Source: Pelodera strongyloides (lineage: Eukaryota > Nematoda > Chromadorea > Rhabditida > Rhabditidae). From it: a stretch of 64,000 nt of DNA. The stretch spans positions 558,001 to 622,000 of the forward strand of contig JAANDG010000005.1 in NCBI GenBank assembly GCA_036852015.1. Direction: 5' to 3'. The position numbers and the translations under genes were made by a program. Each line of letters starts with the position of its first letter. Position 1 is the first letter of the stretch. The notes below the pieces were generated by a model. The model was given only the letters and a program-made list of their open reading frames with translations. It made no database searches and had not been told where the DNA came from. Below, in pieces: positions 47,852-59,670 of this stretch.

Positions 47852-48998
47852 AATAAGTGAAAGCGTCAGATGCGCACGTCTCAACAGAATGAGAAGAGGT
47901 GACGAGCTCGAGCGTTGATAGTTTCATGTCAGGAACATCCAGTTTATGCGACTGTTGAGAGTTCGGAGTGCGACTGAAAGCAATAGCATGTAAGACAGCC
48001 AGCTAAATGACTCATGTAGAGAACACTCGTGAGAATTCACTTGAAAGGTCATTGAGGTCCACAAACTTACGCAAGTTGTGAGAAACTCCATGATGGTTTA
48101 GTAGTCGGGCGGGCGGTTGGGCGGTTCAACAAGGTACCCGATGGCACACTTCCATTCAACCTTGGAATATCCGCATCATTAATTTGCTTATCGAAAGCAG
48201 AGCCGTCCAATAACAGAAGGAAGAAAGGAGCTGAAAGCCACGGTATTGAGAGGGAAGGCTTAGGAGTAGAAGTATGCTAAAAAAAAATTGAATGAATCTA
48301 CTGAATCTACTCGCAAAACGAAGCTCTCAATGCGGAGACCACATCACATACAAAGCACACAGGGAAGATAAACAAAGCTACGATTCATAGCACACTGCGA
48401 ATAGCATACACAAAAAAGCGATCGCTCGATCGCGATCCTTTAATTCAACAAATTACAACAACAACTTTAAATAATAAAACAACAAACCTAAAGCAAAATA
48501 TTTGCCGATGTTGTATGTTGTGTTACCATCCAGATTGCAGCGTTATCGCATTCGGTTAGTAAACGCAACAGTAGAGTCTGAGTCTGAAAGTATGAAATGT
48601 ATAAGTCAACCTTAGAATTCAGCTATACTCTTCAAGTGATTAAACATGTAACGTGAAGTAGTGACATTCAAAAACCCACGACAAGCGCTAAACCCTCCGA
48701 TTCAAATTCAAATGCATACGAACACTGCGTACGTGCACTAGACCACCACCTAAAACAGACAAACAAATGTGTTGTAGGAGCAAGCGACGAAAGGTCAAAG
48801 GTAGGGCGGTGCCCCAGCAGTCACCACTACACTCGATAGAATTCATTTATGAAATCTAGTAAGAATAAGTTAATACAAAGCAAAACTAACCATATAGTCG
48901 AGTGATCCACGTTGTCCAAGTGGTCGAGTCCAGTTAACTAAACCACTTTTCTTGAAGGTTTCTGCACGTAAATAGAGAGCCGGAAAGTCGGCAACCAT
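47852..48998 (-). CDS. Uncharacterised protein (four phased exons, C-terminus unresolved)
   Basis: Minus-strand exons 48998-48891, 48583-48527, 48276-48071 and 47973-47852 join in phase to about 164 residues. The start MVADFPALYLRAETFKK lies two bases after an ATATTTTCAG acceptor, fitting trans-splicing. Exon 2 encodes TQTLLLRLLTECDNAAIWM. Exon 3 encodes HTSTPKPSLSIPWLSAPFFL and a Pro/Thr-rich stretch. Exon 4 encodes RTPNSQQSHKLDVPDMKLST. No family is recognised. A further open exon at 47652-47557 (FDNLIGHRTRSIQADITVK, ending in TAG) follows, but its phase does not fit the donor at 47851. Either a small exon between them was missed or the last junction differs. Confidence 0.5.
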
Positions 48999-49176
48999 AC
49001 CTGAAAATATCGGGAACGTACCAACTACGCCGCTATAGTCCAACAAAAGACGGAAAAGTGCAGTATCGGAACCACGATAAAAAACGCTGACCAGCCCGGT
49101 AAGGCCCAGAGAGAAGAATTACCAGCAACTGATAAATCACTTGGTACTATTGTACTTTACGTGCCGCAGTGGGGTC

Positions 49177-50390
49177 AAAAAAAATTTTTCCTTAAAAACT
49201 TCATATGATATGTAATTGGCCATGCTGATTCCGAAAAAGTAGGTCACTTAGCACCTAAGGGCTTCTTTAGGCCGTTAGCGCCTCTAAGATATTTTTTTTG
49301 CAAATTTTTTTTTCGGCTAAAAAGTTCCTATTATATGTAATTGACACTTCTAGTTCCGAAAATGTAGGCTATTTGACACCCAGGACCGTCTAGAGGCGGC
49401 TGGAAGCTCATGTGGACTCCATCCGCTCTCAACTGAACTGACACTCGGTTCACGGTGGACTGTTTCTGTACCCAGATTGCGTCCTTTTATTGTATTTTTC
49501 GTATGCTAATAACTTACTTTCGAAACAGAAATTCTAAAAGTTGTTGACATACGTATGCTAGGTTATTCCTTTCGCTAACAGTAAGAGCCCGGCGAGCCGA
49601 GCCACCGCCGGAATTGCAATATTGCATAGATTTTAAGGGATCATGGCTGAACCACCTTCCGACTAGAATATAGGCATGAGAAGCTCGACGGCGGTACGCG
49701 AAACTTAGCAGAAACGTATCATACATAGGGAGAATTTCGCAAACCACCTCCGACTCACCGGCGAGGCCTCAAAGTTCAGCTTAGGCAACCAGAAAATTGG
49801 GCAAATGCATACTGCCGTTAACTTCTTAACTTATTTAGTGTAAATGGCCTCTAGAGGGTCCTGGGTATCAAACAGCCTACTTTTTCGGAACTAGAAGTGC
49901 CAATTACATATAAGAGGAACTTTTTAGCAAAAATGTTTTTAGAGGCGCTAACGGCCTAAAGAAGCCCTTAGGCGCTAAATGACCTACTTTTTCGGAATCA
50001 GCATGGCCAATTAAATGTGAATACCACTTTATTCAGACATACAATCATCACACATAGACTTAAGCATGTAGAATCCAGGGTCCCGTTTGCTCTCGAAGTC
50101 GGGGATCTCCATTTTTAGCTCCAATCCAAGGCGGTGTCTCTTAGCCGATGTGTTCCATAGAGTGAAGTAGACGGTAGAAGACGGCACAGAAGATAATACA
50201 GAGCGAAAGGTCCGTCCTAAGGCTAGGCAAGGGGAGCGCCTTAACTTTATTCCCGACGCCGTGGCATGTTTGCAAGATGGTAGCACTGGACGGGATCGAA
50301 CCCGGGTCGTATGGGTGAGAGACGAGAACTTTGCCAGTGAGCCACGACGCCCCAATTACATATTATAGGATGTTTTTAAGGAAAAAATTT
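49177..50390. repeat. Large inverted-repeat element carrying a nested SINE
   Basis: The left arm (49177-49420) has GCCATGCTGATTCCGAAAAA and GGCTTCTTTAGGCCGTTAGC. The right arm (about 49840-50016, continuing 50354-50390) has the reverse complements. The right arm is interrupted by the SINE at 50024-50353. The interior shares GAAACGTATCATACA with the element at 43150-43605. Confidence 0.75.
50024..50353 (-). mobile_element. tRNA-derived SINE, family A
   Basis: On the minus strand the unit starts GGGGCGTCGTGGCTCACTGG. It contains an exact A-box match TGGCTCACTGG and a B-box GGTTCGATCCC at tRNA spacing. The acceptor stem does not re-form after the B-box, so it is not a functional tRNA. A 250-bp body ends in GTATGTCTGAATAAAGTGG. 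CCAATTA/CAATTA flanks both sides where the host inverted repeat is broken, consistent with a short target-site duplication. Confidence 0.75.
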
Positions 50391-50738
50391 TTTCAATCAC
50401 TTTATTCACATGAATACAATCAAATTATACAACATCAATCAAATACATAGTATTAAGTTCATAAATAAAGCAAGCAAAAAAAGTGCACAGTTGTGAGAAG
50501 TGTGCGGCAGGTGATTTTGGGATAATACGCGCCGCAGCATGTCGCGATACGCGCAAGACGGTCCAAAATTGGTTTAAACTAGGTCTAAACTAATTTCGTA
50601 CCAGTTTTAGACCACCGGTGCCATCCCGGGGCCTTCGAAAAGGAAAACCGTCCGTTTTAGGCACTAAACCGGTCTATTTCCGGTCTATTTGCCTGATTTT
50701 ATTGCAGACCGGTACTAAATCGGTCTATCCGTTTTCCA

Positions 50739-51008
50739 TGTTATGGGGTTTGCAAGTATGCCAAAAACCGCGAGTTTTCCTTGCAAGTATCAATTCGCAA
50801 AATCGTGTGCTTTTTACACAATATTACCGTAATTTTGACACATCCGCACTATAGAAAATCCGCCATCAAAGACATTTTTTGTTGAACAATTGGTCCCGTG
50901 GCGATCGGTCGTAAAAACTGCCTGTAGATATGCTCGTGTAGTGCCAAGATACGGTAAATTTTTCGATACTTGCAAGGAAAATCGGGCATACTTGCAAACC
51001 CCATAATC
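50739..51008. repeat. Inverted repeat, TTATGGGGTTTGCAAGTATG
   Basis: TTATGGGGTTTGCAAGTATG and TTTTCCTTGCAAGTATC at the left face GATACTTGCAAGGAAAA and CATACTTGCAAACCCCATAA at the right. The interior is about 150 bp and no coding frame is supported. Confidence 0.75.
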
Positions 51009-51556
51009 GAATTCATATTTCTTGCGATACACCTTTAAAATATACAGTATTGAGTACGGCCTCATCCAATGCACGAAAATTTACGAACAATTTTCGAAAA
51101 GGTTTGGTGATGCACTACGCGATATTACGAATGACGAAAATTCTCCAAAAAAATTTGAGCCGAATAAAAGTGGGAGATTTGACCCAGCCCAGTGTAAGCG
51201 CGGGAGATTTGACCTCATCTCTGACTCCACCCCCATTTGGGAACCTATATATATCCTCGCTAGACCTCGGCGCGCCCATATATTGCCTGTAGTAAAGGCT
51301 TTGCTGTGTTGCTTGTATTCCCATATTGTCCTTGCGCACCGTGACCCAAGCGGGACATTCTGCCCTTTGCAACTCTCGTATTGATCGATTCCCTAGATTA
51401 GTTCACAGCCCTTCTCTACAACTTCTAACACTTTCCTTCAGTCCTTCTTGCATAAATTCTATTTTCTATGTAACACCCTAGTACTGAATTTTCTTTCCAG
51501 AACCGCAAACATTCTATGTATGTTTTCAATAAGGTACAATAACTCGTAATTATGCA

Positions 51557-51976
51557 TTAAAGGAGGAGGCTCACGAGAATGAAGTGCTCAAATAGTTTCC
51601 CTTTATCGAAGGATAATGGGTTTATCTTCCAAAAAACAAGTATTATAAGGTTCAGCGCTTTAGTTTGGAGGAATTAATTAATCTAAGAACTCGAAGTCAA
51701 ATAAAATAACCTATCGTATGCAAGGTAGACTTCAAAGCTAAACATGCAAATTTACAAGTCCTTTTGCAAGCCAGCACAAAATTTGCATGCCCACTATGGA
51801 AATCAACTATTTTTTACGATCCAAAATTTTGATAGAATTCATAGTTTTATATTGATTTACTCCTTTCAGTTAAAAGCTTTTGCATTGTAAAGCATGTCTT
51901 TCGGAATTTAATACCATCATCTTTCGATAAAAGGAAACTATTTGAGCACTTCATTCTCGTGAGCCTCCTCCTTTAA
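51557..51976. repeat. Palindromic element, TTAAAGGAGGAGGCTCACGA termini
   Basis: TTAAAGGAGGAGGCTCACGA, then GAATGAAGTGCTCAAATAGT at the left, is inverted relative to the right end, which finishes in CTCCTCCTTTAA. The arms are about 70 bp, the interior AT-rich, and no transposase is seen. Confidence 0.85.
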
Positions 51977-52364
51977 TGTCACAAAATTGTTGTGCTCTAT
52001 ATATGAAATAATGAATATGAAATAAGCCTTTGTTGGTTCCAGTGCCTCTCTCTGCGCAAAGGGATAGTACAGTAGCCTTTAGGGAATGCTGGTGTGTTAC
52101 CCATACATTGTATGCGCGCGGGAGTTTTGACCCAACTCTTTGACTCCTATCATTAAAATTAAAATTAAATTAAAAGAACGAACGTCAACCAAAGGGAACC
52201 CTAAGACCCCGCGCTTCACTACGCAAAAGTGCTTACTAGGGACCAAACATATAGCTGTTTGTTCTGAACTGGGGTGAAGGTGAAGCATGCCAAAATACAC
52301 ATGCATATAAATTAATTGTTCGAAACATTAATTGTTCTGAATTATGTGAAATGAATGCTTGCAG

Positions 52365-55300
52365 ACAGACACGTTGCGGTCGATACATACCGATGATACG
52401 GAATTTCAAGAGGCGCTGGCCTATTTGGATCAACAGCAACAGGAGACGCGTGGAAACGAGGAAACGACTATCGGTACTAATGAAACGTCACTTTTCTGTT
52501 GCTGATGTACTAATAAGTTAATCTATGTTTGATGTTTCTAAAGCCGAAAGACGCGACAAATCAAAACGTGCTAGGCGTATGCTGTATAATACCGCATTGC
52601 AACATCGAGAGTTGTGTTAGTTGGTGGAAATGAAAAGTTGATTACCCGTGCCAATTTCTTTTATTCTATGAGTTAAAGGGTCAGGCCCATTTCAAATGAC
52701 CCCTATTTTTGATGATTCCATCTGACTCTTTATGTTAAATATAGTAGGATACGATATTTTTCTAATTTTCAAGCGCAAAATTCACGCAATATTCAGCAAT
52801 TTACCATTGCCTGTCATACCCAACTATTTATCGCAGTTGTCACGCCCTTTCGCTCTCATTGGGCAATATGCTATATTGGGCGTGGCAATTGCGATATTGG
52901 CCAATCAGCGCGAATGGGCGTGCCAACTGCGATAAATAGTTGGGTATGAGTGCCCACGGTAAATTGATGAATAGTGTGTGAATTTTGCGCTTGAAAATTA
53001 GAAAAATATTGCATCCTACTATATTTGACATGGAGAACCAGATGGAATCATCAAAAATAGGGGTCATTTGAAATGGGCCTGACCCTTAGGGAGAGGCCCA
53101 CGAGATAAAAGTTTTCTTCAATTTATTTGTATAAAATGTGCGGCACTTCAGAAATATTACCGGAAAACCACATTGCTTGAAGCCCAGAACTCACAGAGTT
53201 ATTCCCCGTCAAACAGTTCGGCCAGGTACCGTAGTCAGCAACGTCAAAACTCGTTTTTACGCTTGATATCCGTTCATTTGCATTCTTTCTCTACGTAATA
53301 ATGGTCAAACGAACAAATATCACTCCTACGCTTATAAAGAGACGTTTGCAATACAGTATTGCCTTAAAAGCGCAAAAATTGTTTCTGGCTACGGTATCTG
53401 GTCGAACTGTTTCCCGGAGAATAACTCAGTGAGTTCTAAGCTTCAAACATTGCGGTTTTCACAGTAATATTTCTGAATTTCCGGACATTCTGTGCAAATA
53501 AATTGCGGAAAGTTTTTTTCTCGTGGGCCTCTCCCTTTAAGACTTCAAGTTTTCGCACACTGTACCCCTCTAAAATGGTTTATTTATTTTCCTGGCGTTA
53601 AGGGGTAGTTCCAAATCGGTCTTGCAAGACATTCTGCCGATCGTGCGTGCCCCTTTCCTTTAATCGGAATTTCTGCATCATGTTGACGAAGTTGAGTTAT
53701 ATTTGTGTCTTACATTGCAGCCTCAACCGAGGGACTGGACGACCTTACGGCTTCGACGGCTTCACATATTCCTTCGGAAATGTTGAATCAATATCGGCAG
53801 GTAAGAAGTAAATAATTTTTAATTTATAAATTAATTAAGTAGTGCCAGGAGCACTTTTCGATTCTAGCTCCCTTTTCCTCTATATGTTTCTATAGTCGTT
53901 ATTTCGTATTTCACTTCTCCATAACTTGATAACATCTAATCTGGCCTCAGGTCCCGAAGTTTATTTTATTTGTTTATTAAATAACACCAAGGTGTGCATC
54001 AAATAATATGATGAAGAGAAAGCAGTGTAGATATAACGAAACCAGTTGTACTGTAGTCGATTAGCAATCGGGTAAAAGAAAAATGGAAAGGTGTATCATA
54101 CAAGTGTAATATCTTGGCCTGCTTTACGTAGTTTTGCAAATATTTCCCTAAATCTTCTGTTTTCTGTTATATGGGCGACATTGTATTGTTACCTCAAAAA
54201 ATGGGCCACGAGATAAGAACATCACAATTGGGCTTAGGTAAAAGTAACTATTACAACTGAATCTCAAAAACTAGCACAGTGCCATAAAATGTCGCAGCGC
54301 CGCAAATGGTTCAGCTCTTAGCGTTTTTTAAATGTCTACTGTGTTGCCGGTGTATGCATTGTTGTTATAGCGCGTGGAAGCTCCAGTCGCACATTAAGGC
54401 ACCGCTAGTGTTGAAGAACATAAAGGCTCGTACATGGAGACAGGCCTTGATTCTGGAAGTACTTCACACGTGGTAACGACTGACGAGAATCTACATTCGA
54501 ATTCGGATACGGAACGAACAAAAAGTGATAACGTGGCAAGTGTTTTTTTTTTGTTTTTCACTTCACTGTGATCTGACTATACCGGTTCGATTCGATTATG
54601 TACTGTTCATAATCGTAATTTAGCTCATTGGTTAAGTAGCTCCATTGCTGGATTGGTGGATTTGCTAAATTGAAAATTTCACACTCCAATCAGGCGATCC
54701 TATAGACTTATATAATTCTAAAATATTTTTGGACTTTTGTAGTTTTCCATTCATTCGTCGCTTGTTTATATTCTAATCTTTGTATCGAGTTTGACTTTTC
54801 GGGCCTTGTACCGGATCGGGCATTGATGGAGCTAGTGATTCGTCCGCCCAGCATTTTCGCATCTGTCTGATTTACGTGTCCAACTTTCGAGTAGCGTTTG
54901 TCTGAGTGTGAGTGTCAAGTTGACAAGCAATTCGTTGAATTGCATTGTTCTTTCTAGCGTACTGCGTATCGGATAACGAATAACGAGGGAACTAATGGTT
55001 CAGCTGATCAGTCTGATAGTGATGAAGGAGTAGGAGAGAAAAGAGAAGAGGCCGTGGACGAGTCAGATGTTAGTTGAATCTGAATTCCGTATACTTTGTC
55101 AGGTTTTTAGTTTTATGAAACACTAGTGTTGGTTTGGGCTTGGGAACAATCTATGATGCATTGTAAAATAAACCGGATATGCTGTCGTTTTGTTGTTCCC
55201 TAGTTCACTTATTTATTCGGTTCAGACTCTGAACCGAATAATACGTGAACTAGTGAACGTTCAGACCGGAACTTTTTATTGAACTCTAACGCTACACACT

Positions 55301-58300
55301 GTATGTAGTATGTATATCCATGTGCTACACTGCACCACACTTTTATAACTAGTAACCTAGGAGATGTATAACTTTTATGCTTCCAGACTCCAGCACAATG
55401 TAACTCCGGAGTCGGTGCTTTACCAGAAGTAGATGCAAGTGAAGAGGATGTGAGTGCTTCTGCTTCGAATAATGCAATGTCGGATGATGGTAGTGAAGAA
55501 CAGAAGAGGTTGTGAATCAGTTAGCACTGGGTTGCGTTCTTTTTGTTTCCTTTTATGTCTACTAATACTATTCTTGATTTTTGCTAGAAAATGAATAGAT
55601 GTGGGCTTGCGCGGCTGTTTTTGTACTATTGTTTTTGTTAGTTGCCCTCGTGCAGAGCGGTCTCCGGTCTTTTTGTATAGGAATTTAGTAATTAGGAATT
55701 TGAATTGTCAAGTAGTGGTCTGTGGTGGCTATAATCATTATTCATTTTTGCTGTTGTGAACTTGCGAACCAAGGGTTTTTTCTAAACTATTTGAACCTTT
55801 TTAGAGTCGGATTGCTGCGGAGCTTACGGCTGCTGCAGTTCTTGCACAGGCTCTTGATGAATTACTGATTAGGGACACTGCGAATAAAGGAAGTGCGTTT
55901 TTGTTTATGCTTTAACTTCGTATTTGTTTGAGTTTAGAAATATGTTGAGATTTGGGGTGCACCCTTGTTCAACCCCGAGAACCGCCGCTTCTCGAGGAAT
56001 TGACTTGGATCAGCTTGAGTTTTGACACTGTTTGAGGGTGAACGTCGCATGGTTTGAGCTTAGAAATATGTTGAGACTTGGGGTGCACCCTTGTTCAACC
56101 CCGAGAACCGCCGCTTCTGGAGGAATTGGCTTGGATCAGCTTGAGTTTTGACATTGTTTGAGGGTGAACGTCGCATGGTTTGAGCTTAGAAATATGTTGA
56201 GACTTGGGGTGCACCCTTGTTCAACCCCGAGAACCGCCGCTTCTCGAGGAATTGGCTTGGATCAGCTTGAGTTTTGACATTGTTTGAGGGTGAACGTCGC
56301 ATGGTTTGAGCTTAGAAATATGTTGAGACTTGGGGTGCACCCTTGTTCAACCCCGAGAACCGCCGCTTCTCGAGGAATTGGCTTGGATCAGCTTGAGTTT
56401 TGACATTGTTTGAGGGTGAACGTCGCATGGTTTGAGCTTAGAAATATGTTGAGACTTGGGGTGCACCCTTGTTCAACCCCGAGAACCGCCGCTTCTCGAG
56501 GAATTGGCTTGGATCAGCTTGAGTTTTGACATTGTTTGAGTGAACGTCGCATGGTTTGAGCTTAGAAATATGGGGTTGGGGCACCCTTGTTCAACCCCGA
56601 GAACCGCCGCTTCTCGAGGAATTGGCTTGGATCAGCTTGAGTTTTGACATTGTTTGAGGGTGAACGTCGCATGGTTTGAGGCTTAGAAATATGTTGAGAC
56701 TTGGGGTGCACCCTTGTTCAACCCCGAGAACCGCCGCTTCTCGAGGAATTGGCTTGGATTCTCGAGGAATTGGCTTGGAGCAGCTTGAGTTTTGACATTG
56801 TTTGACGGTGAACGTCGCATGGTTTGAGTTCTTCTCGAGGAATTGGCTTGGATCAGCTTGAGTTTTGACATTGTTTGACGGTGAACGTCGCATGGATTGA
56901 GCTTAGAAATATGTCCTTGTTCAACCCCGAGAACCGCCGCTTCTCGAGGAATTGGCTTGGAGCAGCTTGAGTTTTGACATTGTTTGACGGTGAACGTCGC
57001 ATGGATTGAGCTTAGAAATATGTCCTTGTTCAACCCCGAGAACCGCCGTTTCTCGAGGAATTGGCTTGCAGCAGCTTGAGTTTTGACATTGTTTGACGGT
57101 GAACGTCGCATGGATTGAGCTTAGAAATATGTCCTTGTTCAACCCCGAGAACCGCCGCTTCTCGAGGAATTGGCTGGAATCAGCTTGAGTTTTGACATTG
57201 TTTGAGGGTGAAGTCGCATGGTTTGAGCTTAGAAATATGTTGAGACTTGGGGTGCACCCTTGTTCAACCCCGAGAACCGCCGCTTCTCGAGGAATTGGCT
57301 TGGATCAGCTTGAGTTTTGACATTGTTTGACGGTGAACGTCGCATGGTTTGAGCTTAGAAATATGTTGAGACTTGGGGTGCACCCTTGTTCAACCCCGAG
57401 AACCGCCGCTTCTCGAGGAATTGGCTTGGATCAGCTTGAGTTTTGACATTGTTTGAGGGTGAACGTCGCATGGTTTGAGGCTTAGAAATATGTTGAGACT
57501 TGGGGTGCACCCTTGTTCAACCCCGAGAACCGCCGCTTCTCGAGGAATTGGCTTAGATCAGCTTGATTTTTGACATTGTTTGACGGTGAACGTCGCATGG
57601 ATTGAGCTTAGAAATATGTCCTTGTTCAACCCCGAGAACCGCCGCTTCTCGAGGAATTGGCTTGGAGCAGCTTGAGTTTTGACATTGTTTGACGGTGAAC
57701 GTCGCATGGATTGAGCTTAGAAATATGTCCTTGTTCAACCCCGAGAACCGCCGTTTCTCGAGGAATTGGCTTGGAGCAGCTTGAGTTTTGACATTGTTTG
57801 ACGGTGAACGTCGCATGGATTGAGCTTAGAAATATGTCCTTGTTCAACCCCGAGAACCGCCGCTTCTCGAGGAATTGGCTTGGAGCAGCTTGAGTTTTGA
57901 CATTGTTTGACGGTGAACGTCGCATGGTTTGATGCTTCTCGAGGAATTGGCTTTTGAGTTTTTTGCGTCGCATGGTTTGAGTTCTTCTCGAGGAATTGGC
58001 TTGGATCAGCTTGAGTTTTGACATTGTTTGACGGTGAACGTCGCATGGATTGAGCTTAGAAATATGTCCTTGTTCAACCCCGAGAACCGCCGCTTCTCGA
58101 GGAATTGGCTTGGAGCAGCTTGAGTTTTGACATTGTTTGACGGTGAACGTCGCATGGATTGAGCTTAGAAATATGTCCTTGTTCAACCCCGAGAACCGCC
58201 GTTTCTCGAGGAATTGGCTTGGAGCAGCTTGAGTTTTGACATTGTTTGACGGTGAACGTCGCATGGATTGAGCTTAGAAATATGTCCTTGTTCAACCCCG

Positions 58301-58998
58301 AGAACCGCCGCTTCTCGAGGAATTGGCTTGGATCAGCTTGAGTTTTGACATTGTTTGAGGGTGAAAGTCGCATGGTTTGAGCTTAGAAATATGTTGAGAC
58401 TTGGGGTGCACCCTTGTTCAACCCCGAGAACCGCCGCTTCTCGAGGAATTGGCTTGGATCAGCTTGAGTTTTGACATTGTTTGAGGGTGAACGTCGCATG
58501 GTTTGAGGCTTAGAAATATGTTGAGACTTGGGGTGCACCCTTGTTCAACCCCGAGAACCGCCGTTTCTCGAGGAATTGGCTTGGAGCAGCTTGAGTTTTG
58601 ACATTGTTTGACGGTGAACGTCGCATGGTTTGAGCTTAGAAATATGTCCTTGTTCAACCCCGAGAACCGCCGCTTCTTGAGGAATTGGCGTGGAGCAGCT
58701 TGAGTTTTGACATTGTTTGACGGTGAACGTCGCATGGTTTGAGCTTAGAAATATGTCCTTGTTCAACCCCGAGAACCGCCGCTTCTCGAGGAATTGGCTT
58801 GGAGCAGCTTGAGTTTTTAGCATTGTTTGAGGGTGAACGTTGACAGTCGATATGCATCTGAGATTTAGTTATTATGGTTTGGAGTTTAGTTAGAAGTAGT
58901 ATAGAGAGCGAGAGTTAGTACTTTGCCGTTTTTTGTTCTGCTGTTCTTTGTTTTCAGTGACTTCGTTGGACGATGAGGCCTCGATGCATCTTCTCGAC
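52365..58998 (+). CDS. Uncharacterised acidic Ser/Glu-rich protein (5' and 3' ends unresolved)
   Basis: Phase-consistent exons: 52365-52473, 53721-53800, 54371 to about 54540, 54958-55068, 55387-55508, 55807-55892 and 58958-58998. They encode acidic, Ser/Thr-rich segments such as DDTEFQEALAYLDQQQQE, TEGLDDLTASTASHIPSEML, GSADQSDSDEGVGEKREEA and VDASEEDVSASASNN. A helical Ala/Leu-rich segment, AAELTAAAVLAQALDELLI, follows. No domain is recognised; the composition suggests a disordered regulatory protein. The exon at 54371 meets an in-frame TAA at 54395-54397 when joined in phase, although the same frame reopens at once (GTASVEEHKGSYMETG). The first exon was not found. After 58998 two alternative 3' parts are possible (59464-59670 or 61753-62088). 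Confidence 0.5.
52673..53088. repeat. Palindromic element, TTAAAGGGTCAGGCCCATTT termini (copy 2)
   Basis: Same family as 17018-17435 and highly similar in both arms. Its right terminus (GGGCCTGACCCTTA) is clipped where it meets the next element. It lies in an intron of the gene at 52365-58998. Confidence 0.85.
53087..53540. repeat. Palindromic element, AGGGAGAGGCCCACGAG termini
   Basis: AGGGAGAGGCCCACGAG at the left and CTCGTGGGCCTCTCCCTTTA at the right are inverted. Arms of about 180 bp include CAGAAATATTAC and CTCACAGAGTTATT with their complements. It abuts the previous element without intervening sequence. Confidence 0.85.
53957..54100 (+). repeat. Interspersed repeat, TTTATTAAATAACACC family
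   Basis: TTTATTAAATAACACCAAGG then ATGATGAAGAGAAAGCAGTG and GTCGATTAGCAATCGGGTAA. Matches 33745-33830 in the same orientation and 35760-35900 in the opposite orientation. No coding content. Confidence 0.65.
55929..58845 (+). repeat. Minisatellite array, 126-bp and 109-bp units, inside an intron
   Basis: About 25 head-to-tail units contain CTTGTTCAACCCCGAGAACC, GCCGCTTCTCGAGGAATTGG and GAGTTTTGACATTGTTTGA. The long unit is 126 bp (starts at 55935, 56061, 56187, 56313). The short unit is 109 bp (for example 57011 to 57120) and lacks a 17-bp block, TGAGACTTGGGGTGCAC. Long units occupy the left part, and long and short units intermix in clusters to the right, with several rearranged units. The long unit is a multiple of three, which makes antisense frames stay open artificially. 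It sits wholly in the intron 55893-58957. Confidence 0.95.
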
Positions 58999-59263
58999 GT
59001 AAGATCCCATCCCGTTTGTCGCCAATGAGGAATCCCATCTGCTGCTGCACAGTTTTGGTTAGTGTGCACCATTATTTGATTTTATGAAAATTTCTTTGCA
59101 ACTCTGAGTGACACGTTTAGTAGTTTACTTCCAAGTGTGTGGGTTGACCAGAAAGCTCAAAAAGAGCTCTGACGTATTTTTTGAAATGAAATTTCACGAT
59201 TGCATTAGCTTTCTTATAGCAAAATAACGAACTTTATGTTCTGATTGTTTTTTTTTCATTTAG

Positions 59264-59670
59264 GCATCTGAAAATATACAGACGTAAGCGGACTTCGTTT
59301 CTCTCCGCAGTTCCAGAACCTTTCGAACTTTCCTCCAAAATGGTGTGCTCTACCTTTCAAAAGTAGTCGAATTCTGCACACAAATATTGCATTATTTAAG
59401 CTAGAATTGTATATTACCATTTCGGTTTCATTTGGATTTGTACTCTGGCTGTGTATTTAACTTATGTTTCCAGAAGGTCCCTCTATCCTGAGCGTTTTAT
59501 ACACTGATGGGAAAGTACCTGCACTATATTGGCGGAGAAACTCGCTCAATGGGAAAGTGAACAAAATCGTTAGGACTTTCGACGTGGTCATGGAATCTGT
59601 ACATCTTTTCGTCATTGCTCTCTTATTATATATGCTTACAAAAAACTACAATAAACATTTCCACGTATAA
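59264..59670 (+). CDS. Possible 3' exons of the acidic gene
   Basis: After a TTTCATTTAG acceptor the sequence near 59269-59340 is open in one frame (HLKIYRRKRTSFLSAVPEPF). A CTCTCCGCAG acceptor near 59325 offers a second way in. A last exon from about 59475 to 59670 encodes EGPSILSVLYTDGKVPALYW and ends with a hydrophobic stretch (VHLFVIALLLYML) before TAA, with AATAAA overlapping the end. Phases do not give one unambiguous chain from the exon ending at 58998. Confidence 0.35.

Noticed and set aside
56591..58857. Repeated minus-strand frames reading RRSPSNNVKTQA and NKDIFLSS across the minisatellite
   Set aside because: They are a by-product of the repeat unit staying open on that strand; frame changes at each 109-bp unit and there is no gene structure.
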